From CAZNFR01 sp964572225 (GTDB lineage: Bacteria > Bacteroidota > Bacteroidia > Bacteroidales > GCA-2748055), in contig CAZNFR010000073.1 of assembly GCA_964572225.1 (NCBI GenBank), forward strand, positions 1 through 17,951: a stretch of DNA of 17,951 nt. The letters run 5' to 3'. This document shows, in pieces, positions 1 through 6,924 of the stretch. The notes beneath the pieces were generated by a model. That model was not told the DNA's origin, did not search any database, and was given only the letters and a program-made list of their open reading frames with translations. Positions within the stretch are counted from its first letter, which is position 1. Each line of letters starts with the position of its first letter. The position numbers and the translations under genes were made by a program.

Positions 1-167
1 CATCTGAGGATAAAATCCTTCTGGTTGACCGTACAATCTACGAAATTCTACAAATTCTCAACATCTCTCTACTCGATAAAACGCCTATAAAAGAGATACT
101 TACGAAATGCGATTACAAAGATGTCAAAGAACTAAATGATAAACAATTAGAAATCAGTGGGTTTTAA
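1..167 (+). CDS. Transposase C-terminal fragment (probable IS4-type), 5' end outside window
   Basis: An open frame enters from the left edge (first full codon at 3) and ends at TAA 165-167, giving 54 visible residues. The text reads SEDKILLVDRTIYEILQILN, continues with ISLLDKTPIKEIL and ends ...KQLEISGF. From memory, the 'YEILQIL-ISLLDKTP' pattern matches the C-terminus of IS4-type (DUF4372-like) transposases common in Bacteroidota. The catalytic part is outside the window, so neither family nor intactness can be confirmed. The gene ends 51 bp before the IS66 element begins, so two mobile elements lie side by side. It could instead be the tail of an unrelated host protein. Confidence 0.5.
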   Translation, partial: SEDKILLVDRTIYEILQILNISLLDKTPIKEILTKCDYKDVKELNDKQLEISGF

Positions 168-171
168 GTGC

Positions 172-181
172 CCACTAGTGG
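172..181. repeat. 10-bp perfect palindrome after the transposase fragment
   Basis: CCACTAGTGG is a perfect palindrome starting 5 bases after the stop codon of the left-edge transposase fragment. It may belong to the end of that older insertion sequence. Without the partner end outside the window this cannot be tested here. Confidence 0.35.
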
Positions 182-210
182 TTTTTCATGAATAAATATT
201 CAAGTTTAAA

Positions 211-218
211 CTAATTTT
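211..218. repeat. Target site duplication, left copy
   Basis: CTAATTTT lies directly outside the left inverted repeat of the IS66 element and is identical to 2265-2272 directly outside the right one. Eight base pairs is the duplication length characteristic of the IS66 family. The perfect match suggests that the insertion is fairly recent and that no rearrangement has used its ends. Confidence 0.92.
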
Positions 219-234
219 GTGACTATTTAGCTGG
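219..234 (+). repeat. IS66 left terminal inverted repeat
   Basis: GTGACTATTTAGCTGG pairs with the right end at 2249-2264. Position 3 is G here and A in the right end, where GTAA is the usual IS66 tip. Beyond position 16 the match continues loosely (ATTC in both, offset by one base). Confidence 0.88.
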
Positions 235-261
235 TATTCAAAAATAAAGAAAATCTTGGGG

Positions 262-336
262 TTATCAACAATTTATGCACCGATTCGATGGGGATATTTT
301 TCCAATTTTCAAAAAACCGAAAGATTATCAACAATT
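262..336 (+). repeat. Two direct copies of TTATCAACAATT in the IS66 leader
   Basis: TTATCAACAATT occurs at 262-273 and again at 325-336, 63 bp apart, between the left inverted repeat and the tnpC promoter. Subterminal repeats like this can bind the transposase, but no matching copy was seen near the right end. The core TTATCAACA is one base away from the DnaA-box consensus TTATCCACA. Chance occurrence in AT-rich DNA remains possible. Confidence 0.5.
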
Positions 337-371
337 GTTAGGGTTATTCTAATAGAATATGGGCTAATAAA

Positions 372-403
372 TTGAAATATAAGGCATTACGACTGTAGTT
401 TTG
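372..403 (+). promoter_or_regulatory. Bacteroidota-type promoter for tnpC
   Basis: TTG at 372-374, a 21-bp spacer and TAGTTTTG at 396-403 fit the Bacteroidota housekeeping consensus (TTG, 19-21 bp, TAnnTTTG). Transcription would begin near 407-410. This leaves under 12 bases before the TTG codon at 417, or about 77 bases before the first ATG at 486. Confidence 0.6.
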
Positions 404-416
404 AAAAAAAAACGAT

Positions 417-1940
417 TTGTCTTCCGCTCAGATCATATTCGAACTTACAAAGAAAGTAGAGTTTCTGCTGTATCGTCTATCTCATATGGAGAAAGAGAAT
501 CAGGTGCTAAAGAAAGATAGCCAGGAGCTAAGAAAACGTATTGATCGACTAGAACCACTCGCAGAGGAGAACAAAGATCTTCGTCGGGAGAACAGTGAGC
601 TTAAAACGATGTATTCTGAGTTAAAAACTGAAAACACAGAATTAACATCCAAATTTGCAGAATTGTTAGCCCGATTAAATAGCAATAGCCGAATCTGCAG
701 CAAACCACCATCGAGTGATGGCTACAAGAAGAAGCCCACTTTCCAAAGAACCAAGAAGGGGAAACAGGGACGTCAGCAGGGCAGAGTCCTTCGTCAGGTC
801 GAGCATCCTGCTAAGACAGTACAGTATAAACCTGGTCCATGTGATTGGGGTCATGAGGTCAGCGATGAGGAACTGAGTGTGGCAGAAACCCGCCAGGTTT
901 TCGATTTACCCCAACCCAGGCTGGAGGTTATCGCCCATGAGCTGATAAAGGGAAAATGGCCTGTATGCGGCATGTGGCACAAGGGAGTTGCACCAGAAGG
1001 AGTCAATGCTCCTGATCAGAATGGCCAGGGAGTTAAAGCACTTACGACATTGTTAAATGTAGACTACAGGATCCCATTTAAAAAGATACAGATTTTATTC
1101 AGTGACCTGTTTGGATATGCTATCAATGAATCCACAGTATTTTCAGCATCGAGACAATATTACAAACAGCTTAAGGAGACTATAGCGATCATCAAATCAA
1201 AGATCATTGAGGCGATGACCACCTATGCAGATGAGACAGGGATCCGGATAGAAGAGATGTTACGCTGGCTACACGTTGCAACTAAAGAGATGTACACTTA
1301 TCTTTTCGTACTTGAGAAACGAGGAAGACTGGCATTACAGAGCAACCAATCCATTCTGGATAGACTCACCGGGTGGCTGGTGCATGATTGCTGGGGTAGT
1401 TATTTTAATTTCACTGAACTGAACCATGCCCTTTGCGGGGCACATATCCTCAGGGAACAGGAAGGACTGATCGAAAACGAACAAAACAAGTGGGCCAGGG
1501 TTTTCAAAACCTTCCTACTACAAGTCTTTGAGATGGCCCTTGAGGAAAGGATAGGGCGACGACAGCAACTTGAATCCAGGTATACCCTGATCTGTGGCAT
1601 GTGTGAAAAAGCTGAACCCCCACCACGAAAGTCTCCGGGGAATAAGGGCCGTTATAAACGAACCAAGGGTAAAAATCTTGTAGATCGTCTGGTACGGGAA
1701 AAGAAGGCTTTAATTGCATTTGCTTTCAACCAGGAAGTGCCGTTTACAAATAATATCGCCGAACGAGATATTAGACCGGATAAAGTAAAAATGAAAGTAT
1801 CCAATTGCTTCCACAGCCCCGAAGGTGCAGATATCTATACCCGAATAGCAAGCTTTGTCTCAACAACACGCAAACACGAGCGCAATGTTTTCTCAGAATT
1901 ATACAATACCTTTAACGGAAATAATTTTCTGACAAGATAA
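417..1940 (+). CDS. tnpC: IS66-family transposase TnpC
   Basis: This 507-residue DDE transposase should catalyse excision and integration of the surrounding element. The N-terminus (about 10-85) is a long leucine/glutamate-rich coiled coil, followed by the family motif NSNSRICSKPPSSDG (88-102). A degenerate zinc-binding region covers about 140-185, and the DDE_Tnp_IS66 core follows. The catalytic triad is visible as D272 (YADETG), D324 (VHDCWGSYF) and E449 (NNIAERDIRP), so the enzyme looks active. Oddity: only C142 and C184 of the expected two CxxC pairs remain, with W144 and W181 at partner positions. The start is uncertain. TTG at 417 is the only candidate between the in-frame stop at 402 and ATG 486, and it keeps the full coiled coil; ATG 486 (residue 24) is the alternative. 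Confidence 0.95.
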   Translation: MSSAQIIFELTKKVEFLLYRLSHMEKENQVLKKDSQELRKRIDRLEPLAEENKDLRRENSELKTMYSELKTENTELTSKFAELLARLNSNSRICSKPPSSDGYKKKPTFQRTKKGKQGRQQGRVLRQVEHPAKTVQYKPGPCDWGHEVSDEELSVAETRQVFDLPQPRLEVIAHELIKGKWPVCGMWHKGVAPEGVNAPDQNGQGVKALTTLLNVDYRIPFKKIQILFSDLFGYAINESTVFSASRQYYKQLKETIAIIKSKIIEAMTTYADETGIRIEEMLRWLHVATKEMYTYLFVLEKRGRLALQSNQSILDRLTGWLVHDCWGSYFNFTELNHALCGAHILREQEGLIENEQNKWARVFKTFLLQVFEMALEERIGRRQQLESRYTLICGMCEKAEPPPRKSPGNKGRYKRTKGKNLVDRLVREKKALIAFAFNQEVPFTNNIAERDIRPDKVKMKVSNCFHSPEGADIYTRIASFVSTTRKHERNVFSELYNTFNGNNFLTR

Positions 1941-1970
1941 GATACCCAGTCAATCAGTAATTAAATAGCA

Positions 1971-2228
1971 ATGAAATCAGAAAGAGTTGAGATAGAATTA
2001 TATCATTATGAGTTCGAAGCATTAAAGGCGAACAGGATGATCAGCGATATGTGCAGTCGGTATTTTAAATCAGCAAAAAAGCGTGGTGACTTTATCTTAC
2101 TCGATCTATCTATTCAAGATGCAAATGATTTGGCAGGCTGGGTAGCTGCCGAGGCAAATCATGCGAAAAGCAAAAAGGAAAGTGAACTCCTTAATTCAGC
2201 TTGCGACGCAATCGAAGCGAATATTTAA
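1971..2228 (+). CDS. Small IS66 passenger or accessory protein, function unknown
   Basis: This gene of 85 residues starts 30 bp after the tnpC stop and ends 36 bp before the right tip of the element, so it lies wholly inside the insertion sequence and is probably co-transcribed with tnpC. I do not recognise a named family. The protein is soluble and helix-rich, with no signal peptide or membrane segment. It starts MKSERVEIELYHYEFEALKA, has a basic middle (RYFKSAKKRGDF) and an acidic, alanine-rich C-terminal stretch containing DLAGWVAAEANHAKSKKE. Codon use and low GC match tnpC. The start ATG lacks a clear Shine-Dalgarno sequence, which is normal in Bacteroidota. It could be a transposition helper, a regulator, or a cargo gene; the sequence does not decide between these. 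Confidence 0.75.
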   Translation: MKSERVEIELYHYEFEALKANRMISDMCSRYFKSAKKRGDFILLDLSIQDANDLAGWVAAEANHAKSKKESELLNSACDAIEANI

Positions 2229-2248
2229 AATTCATTAAAGGGGAATGC

Positions 2249-2264
2249 CCTCGTAAATAGTTAC
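2249..2264 (-). repeat. IS66 right terminal inverted repeat
   Basis: Read on the minus strand from 2264 this is GTAACTATTTACGAGG, matching the left end at 12 of 16 positions with the standard GTAA tip. It begins 20 bases after the stop codon of the small passenger gene. Confidence 0.88.
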
Positions 2265-2272
2265 CTAATTTT
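2265..2272. repeat. Target site duplication, right copy
   Basis: CTAATTTT is identical to 211-218 and directly abuts the right inverted repeat, completing the 8-bp duplication made by insertion of the IS66 element. Confidence 0.92.
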
Positions 2273-2584
2273 TATTTTAGTACTGAAGTTTCCTAGTTGA
2301 TAAATAATTGATAATGAGATGGATATAAAGAAAAAAGTTGCATGTTTTAGCCTAAGAAGCAATATTTGAATTAGTTACTATCAAATAGCAGCATGCAATA
2401 CACCTAAGTTACAGATAATCTGGGTGAATTTCAAAAATTTATAGAAAGTGGCAGCAAAGCAGGCATGTACCTGGAGGACATTGTTGTTTCAGTACTTTTT
2501 CCTACCTTTAAGAAAACTTTACAATGATGAATGAAGCTTTAATTTCGGCAACTAAGCCTATACGGGCCGCAAAAAGCATTTGAT
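2273..2584. other. AT-rich non-coding stretch, nothing recognised
   Basis: This region is full of stops in the plus-strand frames I read. The longest stretch I read is a 39-codon open frame (2408-2527) with no recognisable motif or good start. No tRNA, clear hairpin or repeat array was seen. It is probably decayed intergenic sequence that originally lay next to the IS66 target site. Confidence 0.5.
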
Positions 2585-3052
2585 ATGAGGACGATAAGCC
2601 ACAATAAATTATTTTACGTCATGCTGTTAATCATTATGAAACTCTCCATTTCTTGTGAAGAAACCGAAGAACCGTCATATTTAGACCAATGGGTGGGCAA
2701 TTAAGAGGGCTCTGCGTTTTCGTGGGGCAATGATTGGGACTCATCTGCTGACAGTGTTATCAGATATGAGAGAACATGGACAGTATTTGCGATAGTACAA
2801 AAGGCTGAAGTAGATTCTTCACTTTCAGTTTCACTATTTGATGTACTCAAAAATGATGATAGTCCCTTAAAGACTTTCAGCGATTTGAAATTTTCGGATT
2901 CAGGTTACCATCATTCTTTCAATGGATCGGGAAGTAGTGCTTCGAGCTTAACGATTTCCTTTGAAGCTGATTCTATGCACTATTCATCATGGCGTCATTC
3001 CGGAATAGCCTCTAAAGGCGGGATTGAATTTTATATTGCAAGAAAACGGTAG
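2585..3052 (+). pseudogene. Small lipoprotein gene interrupted by an in-frame stop codon
   Basis: One frame runs from ATG 2585 to TAG 3050-3052 (155 codons), broken only by TAA at 2702-2704 (codon 40). The N-terminus, MRTISHNKLFYVMLLIIMKL followed by SISC, is a lipoprotein signal with the acylated Cys at residue 24. The acidic EETEEP that follows resembles a Bacteroidota surface-export tether. ATG codons at residues 13 and 18 are alternative starts. Just before the stop the text reads YLDQWVGN, and it resumes EGSAFSWGNDW, so a single base change from Tyr or a similar codon would restore a normal reading frame. The rest is beta-rich, ending GGIEFYIARKR, and looks like an outer-membrane-anchored small domain. 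No family was recognised. It could be a genuine pseudogene or a sequencing error. Confidence 0.7.
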
Positions 3053-3168
3053 AAAAGTTTTTTGAAGGAAGTCGAGTAGGTAAAGCTGAGGCTCAAGATT
3101 ATAAACTCTTTATTATATCAACTGAATTGGAGAGAGGAAAAACAGGAGGCATGCAATCAATAGCCTGA
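3053..3168. other. Gap between the broken lipoprotein gene and the convergent glycosyltransferase gene
   Basis: This short stretch holds a plus-strand open frame (3028-3168, 46 codons, no convincing start) that ends exactly where the convergent minus-strand gene stops. No clear terminator hairpin is visible for the long minus-strand operon that ends here. Confidence 0.4.
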
Positions 3169-4761
3169 CTATTCCTTAAATTCTGTTTCTATTAACCGAA
3201 TCAGCGTATTATTCCATCGTATCTCAAACCTGTATATGATGGTTTCTTCTTTTTCTGGCCTTTGCCTTTCATCTACCAGGTAAAAAGTCTGATTATCCAT
3301 ATCTTCTTTCCAGCGATTTAAAATAGCCTCTCTTTTGCTGGAAATATAATAACTGCTTTCCACACTCATTACAGTGGATTTATATATGTACAAAGGTTTA
3401 GCCTCCGTGATTTTTGCCACCATTATAGCCTGCTCCTTCTGCCTTTGCTCCCTGCTTACCGATTTTCTCTCAGGGAGGACCACCAGATTAAATCCAATCC
3501 GTAACATGAGAACTACCAGAATGATTAACTCCAACCGGATATTGTTAAACTTCCAAAAAGTGACAATAATAATCGCAAGGAGCAGGGTGGTGAGAATCAT
3601 TACCGTTTTTACGGGATCAGGATTATTGAAAGGGTAAATAAGAGTGACCGTAAATATTGCCGGGATGGTAATCATTAGGAGAACCAGAAAGAATCGATCA
3701 CTTATGGATTGAAACAAACCCTTTTGAGAAAACTCCAGGAAGTAGTGGTTGATGACCAATAACAAAAGGATAGGATAAAGCATGAAAAGATACCGGGGAT
3801 AGGTTTCAACCGATAACCAGTAAACCGGTATGTTGATCAGAAAGATTAAAGAAAGCGAGGAGAGGAACCAGGATCGGCGAATGTTCTCATAAAATCGCTT
3901 TCGGAAAAGAAATATCAACAGAAAAGACCAGGGAAAGAGATGATATATCTGCTCAAAGGGAAAGGTGAAAAAATGAAGGACAGTCGGCCAGATCCCATAT
4001 TCAATCACTGTCCTTTTTGTGCTTTCTTCCAATAGGATAGAAAAGTAATCCTGCCCTGGATTCTGACCAAGTAATGCATAATAATAAGTACCCGTAATCC
4101 CTAGAAAAATCAGTATTCCCGCCAGGTGATTAAATGAAAGAGCCTTTCTGAGACTTTTATTATAAATGAGAATAATACCCAAGCTGAGTAGCTGAAAAAG
4201 CAAGGAAGGGAGTCCTTTCATAAGAAAACTGATTCCGGTCAGCATCCAACTTAGTATAAAAAGTGAAAAGAATTTTTTTGACCTCGAATAATGAATAATA
4301 ACCAGGAAATTCAGAAATATCAGCAGTGAATAACTCAAATCTATCAATCCAAGCATGGAATCATAAAACATGACCCTCCCACAAGTGATGAAAGCCATGC
4401 TACTAACAAATGCAACTCTTCTACCAACATGAGGTTTTGCACTCAGGAAAAGAAGGAGGGCAAACAAAAGAAGTGACAGTACCGCCGGAAGCCGGATGAT
4501 CAATTCAGATCTTGAATCGAATACTTTAAAGAAGCCCAGCAGGATCCAATTATACAGCGGTGGTTTATTGAAATATAATTCACCATTAAGGGTAGGGGTT
4601 ATCAGATTACCGCTTACATCCATTTCATGGGCTACCAGGGCACGCGTAGCTTCATCGGCAATAAGGGGAAGAAGTCCAAGGTTAATAAACAGGGAAGGTA
4701 TAAGTAAAAGCAGAATAAGGCCGATAAGCCAGGGATAGTATCGTGTTGGATAGTCCGACAT
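3169..4761 (-). CDS. ArnT/PMT-like membrane glycosyltransferase (GT-C fold)
   Basis: This 530-residue integral membrane protein has about a dozen hydrophobic segments spread over residues 10-420 and a short soluble tail (about 430-530). The first outer loop carries the acidic pair D36-E37 with R40 (IADEATRALVAHEM), the catalytic-loop signature of the PMT/ArnT superfamily. KPPLYNW (66-72) is the second family motif. Such enzymes move a sugar from a polyprenyl-phosphate donor to lipid A, a protein or another acceptor on the outer face of the inner membrane. The exact substrate cannot be read from the sequence. It is the last gene of the grpE-led run, 18 bp after the response regulator, which fits a role in envelope modification under stress. 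Confidence 0.85.
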   Translation of the reverse strand: MSDYPTRYYPWLIGLILLLLIPSLFINLGLLPLIADEATRALVAHEMDVSGNLITPTLNGELYFNKPPLYNWILLGFFKVFDSRSELIIRLPAVLSLLLFALLLFLSAKPHVGRRVAFVSSMAFITCGRVMFYDSMLGLIDLSYSLLIFLNFLVIIHYSRSKKFFSLFILSWMLTGISFLMKGLPSLLFQLLSLGIILIYNKSLRKALSFNHLAGILIFLGITGTYYYALLGQNPGQDYFSILLEESTKRTVIEYGIWPTVLHFFTFPFEQIYHLFPWSFLLIFLFRKRFYENIRRSWFLSSLSLIFLINIPVYWLSVETYPRYLFMLYPILLLLVINHYFLEFSQKGLFQSISDRFFLVLLMITIPAIFTVTLIYPFNNPDPVKTVMILTTLLLAIIIVTFWKFNNIRLELIILVVLMLRIGFNLVVLPERKSVSREQRQKEQAIMVAKITEAKPLYIYKSTVMSVESSYYISSKREAILNRWKEDMDNQTFYLVDERQRPEKEETIIYRFEIRWNNTLIRLIETEFKE

Positions 4762-4779
4762 AAAGCCTTTCTAACTAAG

Positions 4780-5949
4780 TCATTCCTTGGAGACCGGCAT
4801 GGCAAAAGTGCTTACATCTTTACCTGTGATTTCCTTATCGCATAGAATAATGAGTCTTTCAAGAACGTTTCGGAACTCCCGGATATTGCCGGTCCAGTTA
4901 ATATTCTGAAGCTCCCTGATCGCATCCTCGGTTATGGTTTTCCTGGGCATCCCATACTCGCTGCAAATAAGATCCGCGAAATGATCGGCCAACTCAGGTA
5001 TGTCTTCCTTCCGTTCATTCAAAGATGGTACCCGGATAAGGATAACACTCAACCTGTGATACAAATCTTCCCTGAACTGATTTTTCTCAATCTCCGTACG
5101 AAGATTCTTATTGGTCGCAGCAATGATCCTCACATTTACATTAATATCCTTGTCGCTGCCAACCCTGGATACTTTATTCTCCTGAAGGGCCCTCAGCACC
5201 TTAGCCTGAGCTGAAAGGCTCATGTCGCCAATCTCATCGAGGAAGAGCGTCCCACCATCGGCCTGTTCAAATTTTCCCTTTCTTTGTTTTATGGCTGAGG
5301 TAAATGCTCCTTTTTCATGTCCAAACAGCTCGCTTTCAATTAATTCCGAAGGAATCGCTGCACAGTTTACCTCTACAAAGGGCATGGAAGAACGCTCTGA
5401 TTTTTCATGCAACCATCTGGCTACCAATTCCTTCCCTGTGCCATTCTCCCCTGTAACCAGAACCCTGGCATCGGTTGGGGCCACCCTCTCAATCATCTCC
5501 CTTACCTGTTGCATGGCTGCAGAGGAGCCGACCATATCATAGGTCTTACTCACTTTTTTCTTCAAAACCTTGGTCTCGTTAATAAGCGAGGATTTATCCA
5601 TGGCATTCCGGATGGTGATCAGGAGCCGGTTCAAATCAAGCGGCTTTTCAATAAAATCGTAGGCTCCCATCTTGATTGCCTGAACCGCTGTATCTATATT
5701 TCCATGACCCGAGATCATAATTACCGGATTATCTGAAGAGATTTCGAATATTTTGGAAAGTACCTCCATGCCGTCCATCTCAGGCATCTTAATATCGCAG
5801 AGTACTATATCGTATTTATTATTCTGAAATAGTTCAAGCCCCTCAGGTCCGTCCGATGCCAGGTCCACTTCATGCTTTTCATACTCCAGGATTTCCTGAA
5901 GCGTACTTCTGATACTCTTTTCGTCGTCAATCACCAGGATTTTTGCCAT
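4780..5949 (-). CDS. Sigma-54 activator response regulator lacking a DNA-binding domain
   Basis: This is an NtrC-type regulator of 389 residues. The receiver domain (1-120) has the acidic pocket D8-D9, phospho-acceptor D52 and K102. The AAA+ domain (about 138-370) has Walker A GENGTGKE (167-174), the sigma-54 contact loop GAFTSA (214-219) and Walker B LFLDEIGD (235-242). Classical family members are about 440-480 residues and end in a Fis-type helix-turn-helix. Here the protein stops just after GNIREFRNVLERL and a short tail, so no HTH is present. From memory this short form is a conserved Bacteroidota type rather than a local truncation, and no HTH text follows the stop in the 18 bp before the next gene. 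It lies 10 bp after the ppx-like gene. Its partner kinase is not in the window. Confidence 0.93.
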   Translation of the reverse strand: MAKILVIDDEKSIRSTLQEILEYEKHEVDLASDGPEGLELFQNNKYDIVLCDIKMPEMDGMEVLSKIFEISSDNPVIMISGHGNIDTAVQAIKMGAYDFIEKPLDLNRLLITIRNAMDKSSLINETKVLKKKVSKTYDMVGSSAAMQQVREMIERVAPTDARVLVTGENGTGKELVARWLHEKSERSSMPFVEVNCAAIPSELIESELFGHEKGAFTSAIKQRKGKFEQADGGTLFLDEIGDMSLSAQAKVLRALQENKVSRVGSDKDINVNVRIIAATNKNLRTEIEKNQFREDLYHRLSVILIRVPSLNERKEDIPELADHFADLICSEYGMPRKTITEDAIRELQNINWTGNIREFRNVLERLIILCDKEITGKDVSTFAMPVSKE

Positions 5950-5959
5950 TCCTATTATA

Positions 5960-6883
5960 TTAAAAATTCAGGATTTCGGCTATCACTCCCTCCTTAAGGG
6001 CATAGTTTGACTGGATAAGCCGGTTAATCTTCAGCCTCGAAATTACAAAATTCACAAAAACGGAAGCCAGAACAATCATTTCAACCCTTACCGGTTCCAT
6101 CCCTTCCATATTTTTTCTCTCTTCCAGTGTGGATGAAAGCAGTATCTGATGAAGTCCGCGGTAATCCTCCATTTCTATCTCGCTACTAATATTTTTTCTT
6201 TCCGGATATTTTGTTGGGAGTTTGTGCGTCAATAGTGAGAAAAAGGTTTCGAAAGAACCTGAGGCTCCAAGCAATAAAGCCGGAGGAAAGCTGTTTGCTG
6301 CTTCAAACAGGCTTGACATCTCCTTCTCCAGATATTCTTCTACTTCCTTAATTTCCGTAAGACTAATCGGATCCGAAGGGTTAAACTTTTCCAGTAACCT
6401 CGCCATCCCCAGGTTATAACTTTCTTTCCAGTAGATTCGATTATTGTCGGCTATTATGCACTCATTACTTCCTCCTCCAATGTCAAGAATCAGGGCCTTC
6501 TGATCGACAAGCTGATAACTTTGCCTTACCCCTTTGTATATGAGTTCGGCTTCCCTCTCACCGGGAATAATATTCACATATAACTGAAATCTATCCGAAA
6601 TCTTTCTTAGGAATTCCTTACCGTTGGAAGCATCACGGATGGCTGAGGTGGCAAAGGCGTAAACCTTTTCAGCTTTAAATTTTTTTATGGTTTTAAAATG
6701 GTTTTCAAGGGCAGTCAGACCCCTTTCCTGAGCCTGAGGAAGAATCTTTCTATCGTTGATTCCACCTTCACCGAGTTTGGCCGCTTCCTTGGAATGATGA
6801 AGATACCCATTACTCCTGTTTTCCGTATCGGCTATCAGCAGATTGAAAGTATTGGTCCCCAGGTCTAGAATTGCAATTCTCAT
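5960..6883 (-). CDS. Ppx/GppA-family phosphatase (exopolyphosphatase-like)
   Basis: This 307-residue protein has the sugar-kinase/actin-like ATPase fold of exopolyphosphatase and pppGpp phosphatase. Visible motifs are DLGTNTFNLLI (7-17), ATSAIRDASN (78-87), the catalytic-glutamate segment GEREAELIYKG (108-118) and the phosphate-binding DIGGGS (134-139). It is the short form with only the two N-terminal domains; the C-terminal HD-like region of the roughly 500-residue enzymes is absent. The likely reaction is release of terminal phosphate from polyphosphate and/or the 5' phosphate of pppGpp, both linked to stress responses. Its position between an exporter and a sigma-54 response regulator supports a stress role. 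Polyphosphate versus pppGpp specificity cannot be decided here. Confidence 0.9.
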   Translation of the reverse strand: MRIAILDLGTNTFNLLIADTENRSNGYLHHSKEAAKLGEGGINDRKILPQAQERGLTALENHFKTIKKFKAEKVYAFATSAIRDASNGKEFLRKISDRFQLYVNIIPGEREAELIYKGVRQSYQLVDQKALILDIGGGSNECIIADNNRIYWKESYNLGMARLLEKFNPSDPISLTEIKEVEEYLEKEMSSLFEAANSFPPALLLGASGSFETFFSLLTHKLPTKYPERKNISSEIEMEDYRGLHQILLSSTLEERKNMEGMEPVRVEMIVLASVFVNFVISRLKINRLIQSNYALKEGVIAEILNF

Positions 6884-6924
6884 GAAAAGAATCTTAAAAT
6901 ATTAGTTAGGAGAATTACACCCGG

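Larger units (their letters stand above)
219..2264 (+). mobile_element. Complete IS66-family insertion sequence (2046 bp)
   Basis: The ends are imperfect inverted repeats: left GTGACTATTTAGCTGG (219-234), right end read inward GTAACTATTTACGAGG (complement of 2264-2249). They match at 12 of 16 positions, 10 of the first 11. The GTAA-like tip and the flanking 8-bp duplication CTAATTTT are IS66 hallmarks. The element contains tnpC and a downstream 85-codon gene; the classical tnpA and tnpB genes are absent, as in the simpler tnpC-only IS66 branch. About 200 bp of AT-rich leader precede tnpC and hold a 12-bp direct repeat and a promoter. The insertion lies in non-coding sequence between a transposase remnant and a broken lipoprotein gene. 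Confidence 0.93.

Noticed and set aside
262..336. TTATCAACA copies as DnaA boxes or a replication origin
   Set aside because: Only two copies, each one base off consensus, inside an insertion sequence leader and with no dnaA/dnaN or clustered boxes nearby.
2408..2527. Short open frame of 39 codons in the AT-rich stretch
   Set aside because: It follows a stop, lacks a convincing start and ribosome site, and shows no recognisable motif; the length is expected by chance.
3028..3168. Open frame of 46 codons after the lipoprotein pseudogene
   Set aside because: It overlaps the pseudogene end in another frame, has only a late ATG near its end and no family resemblance.
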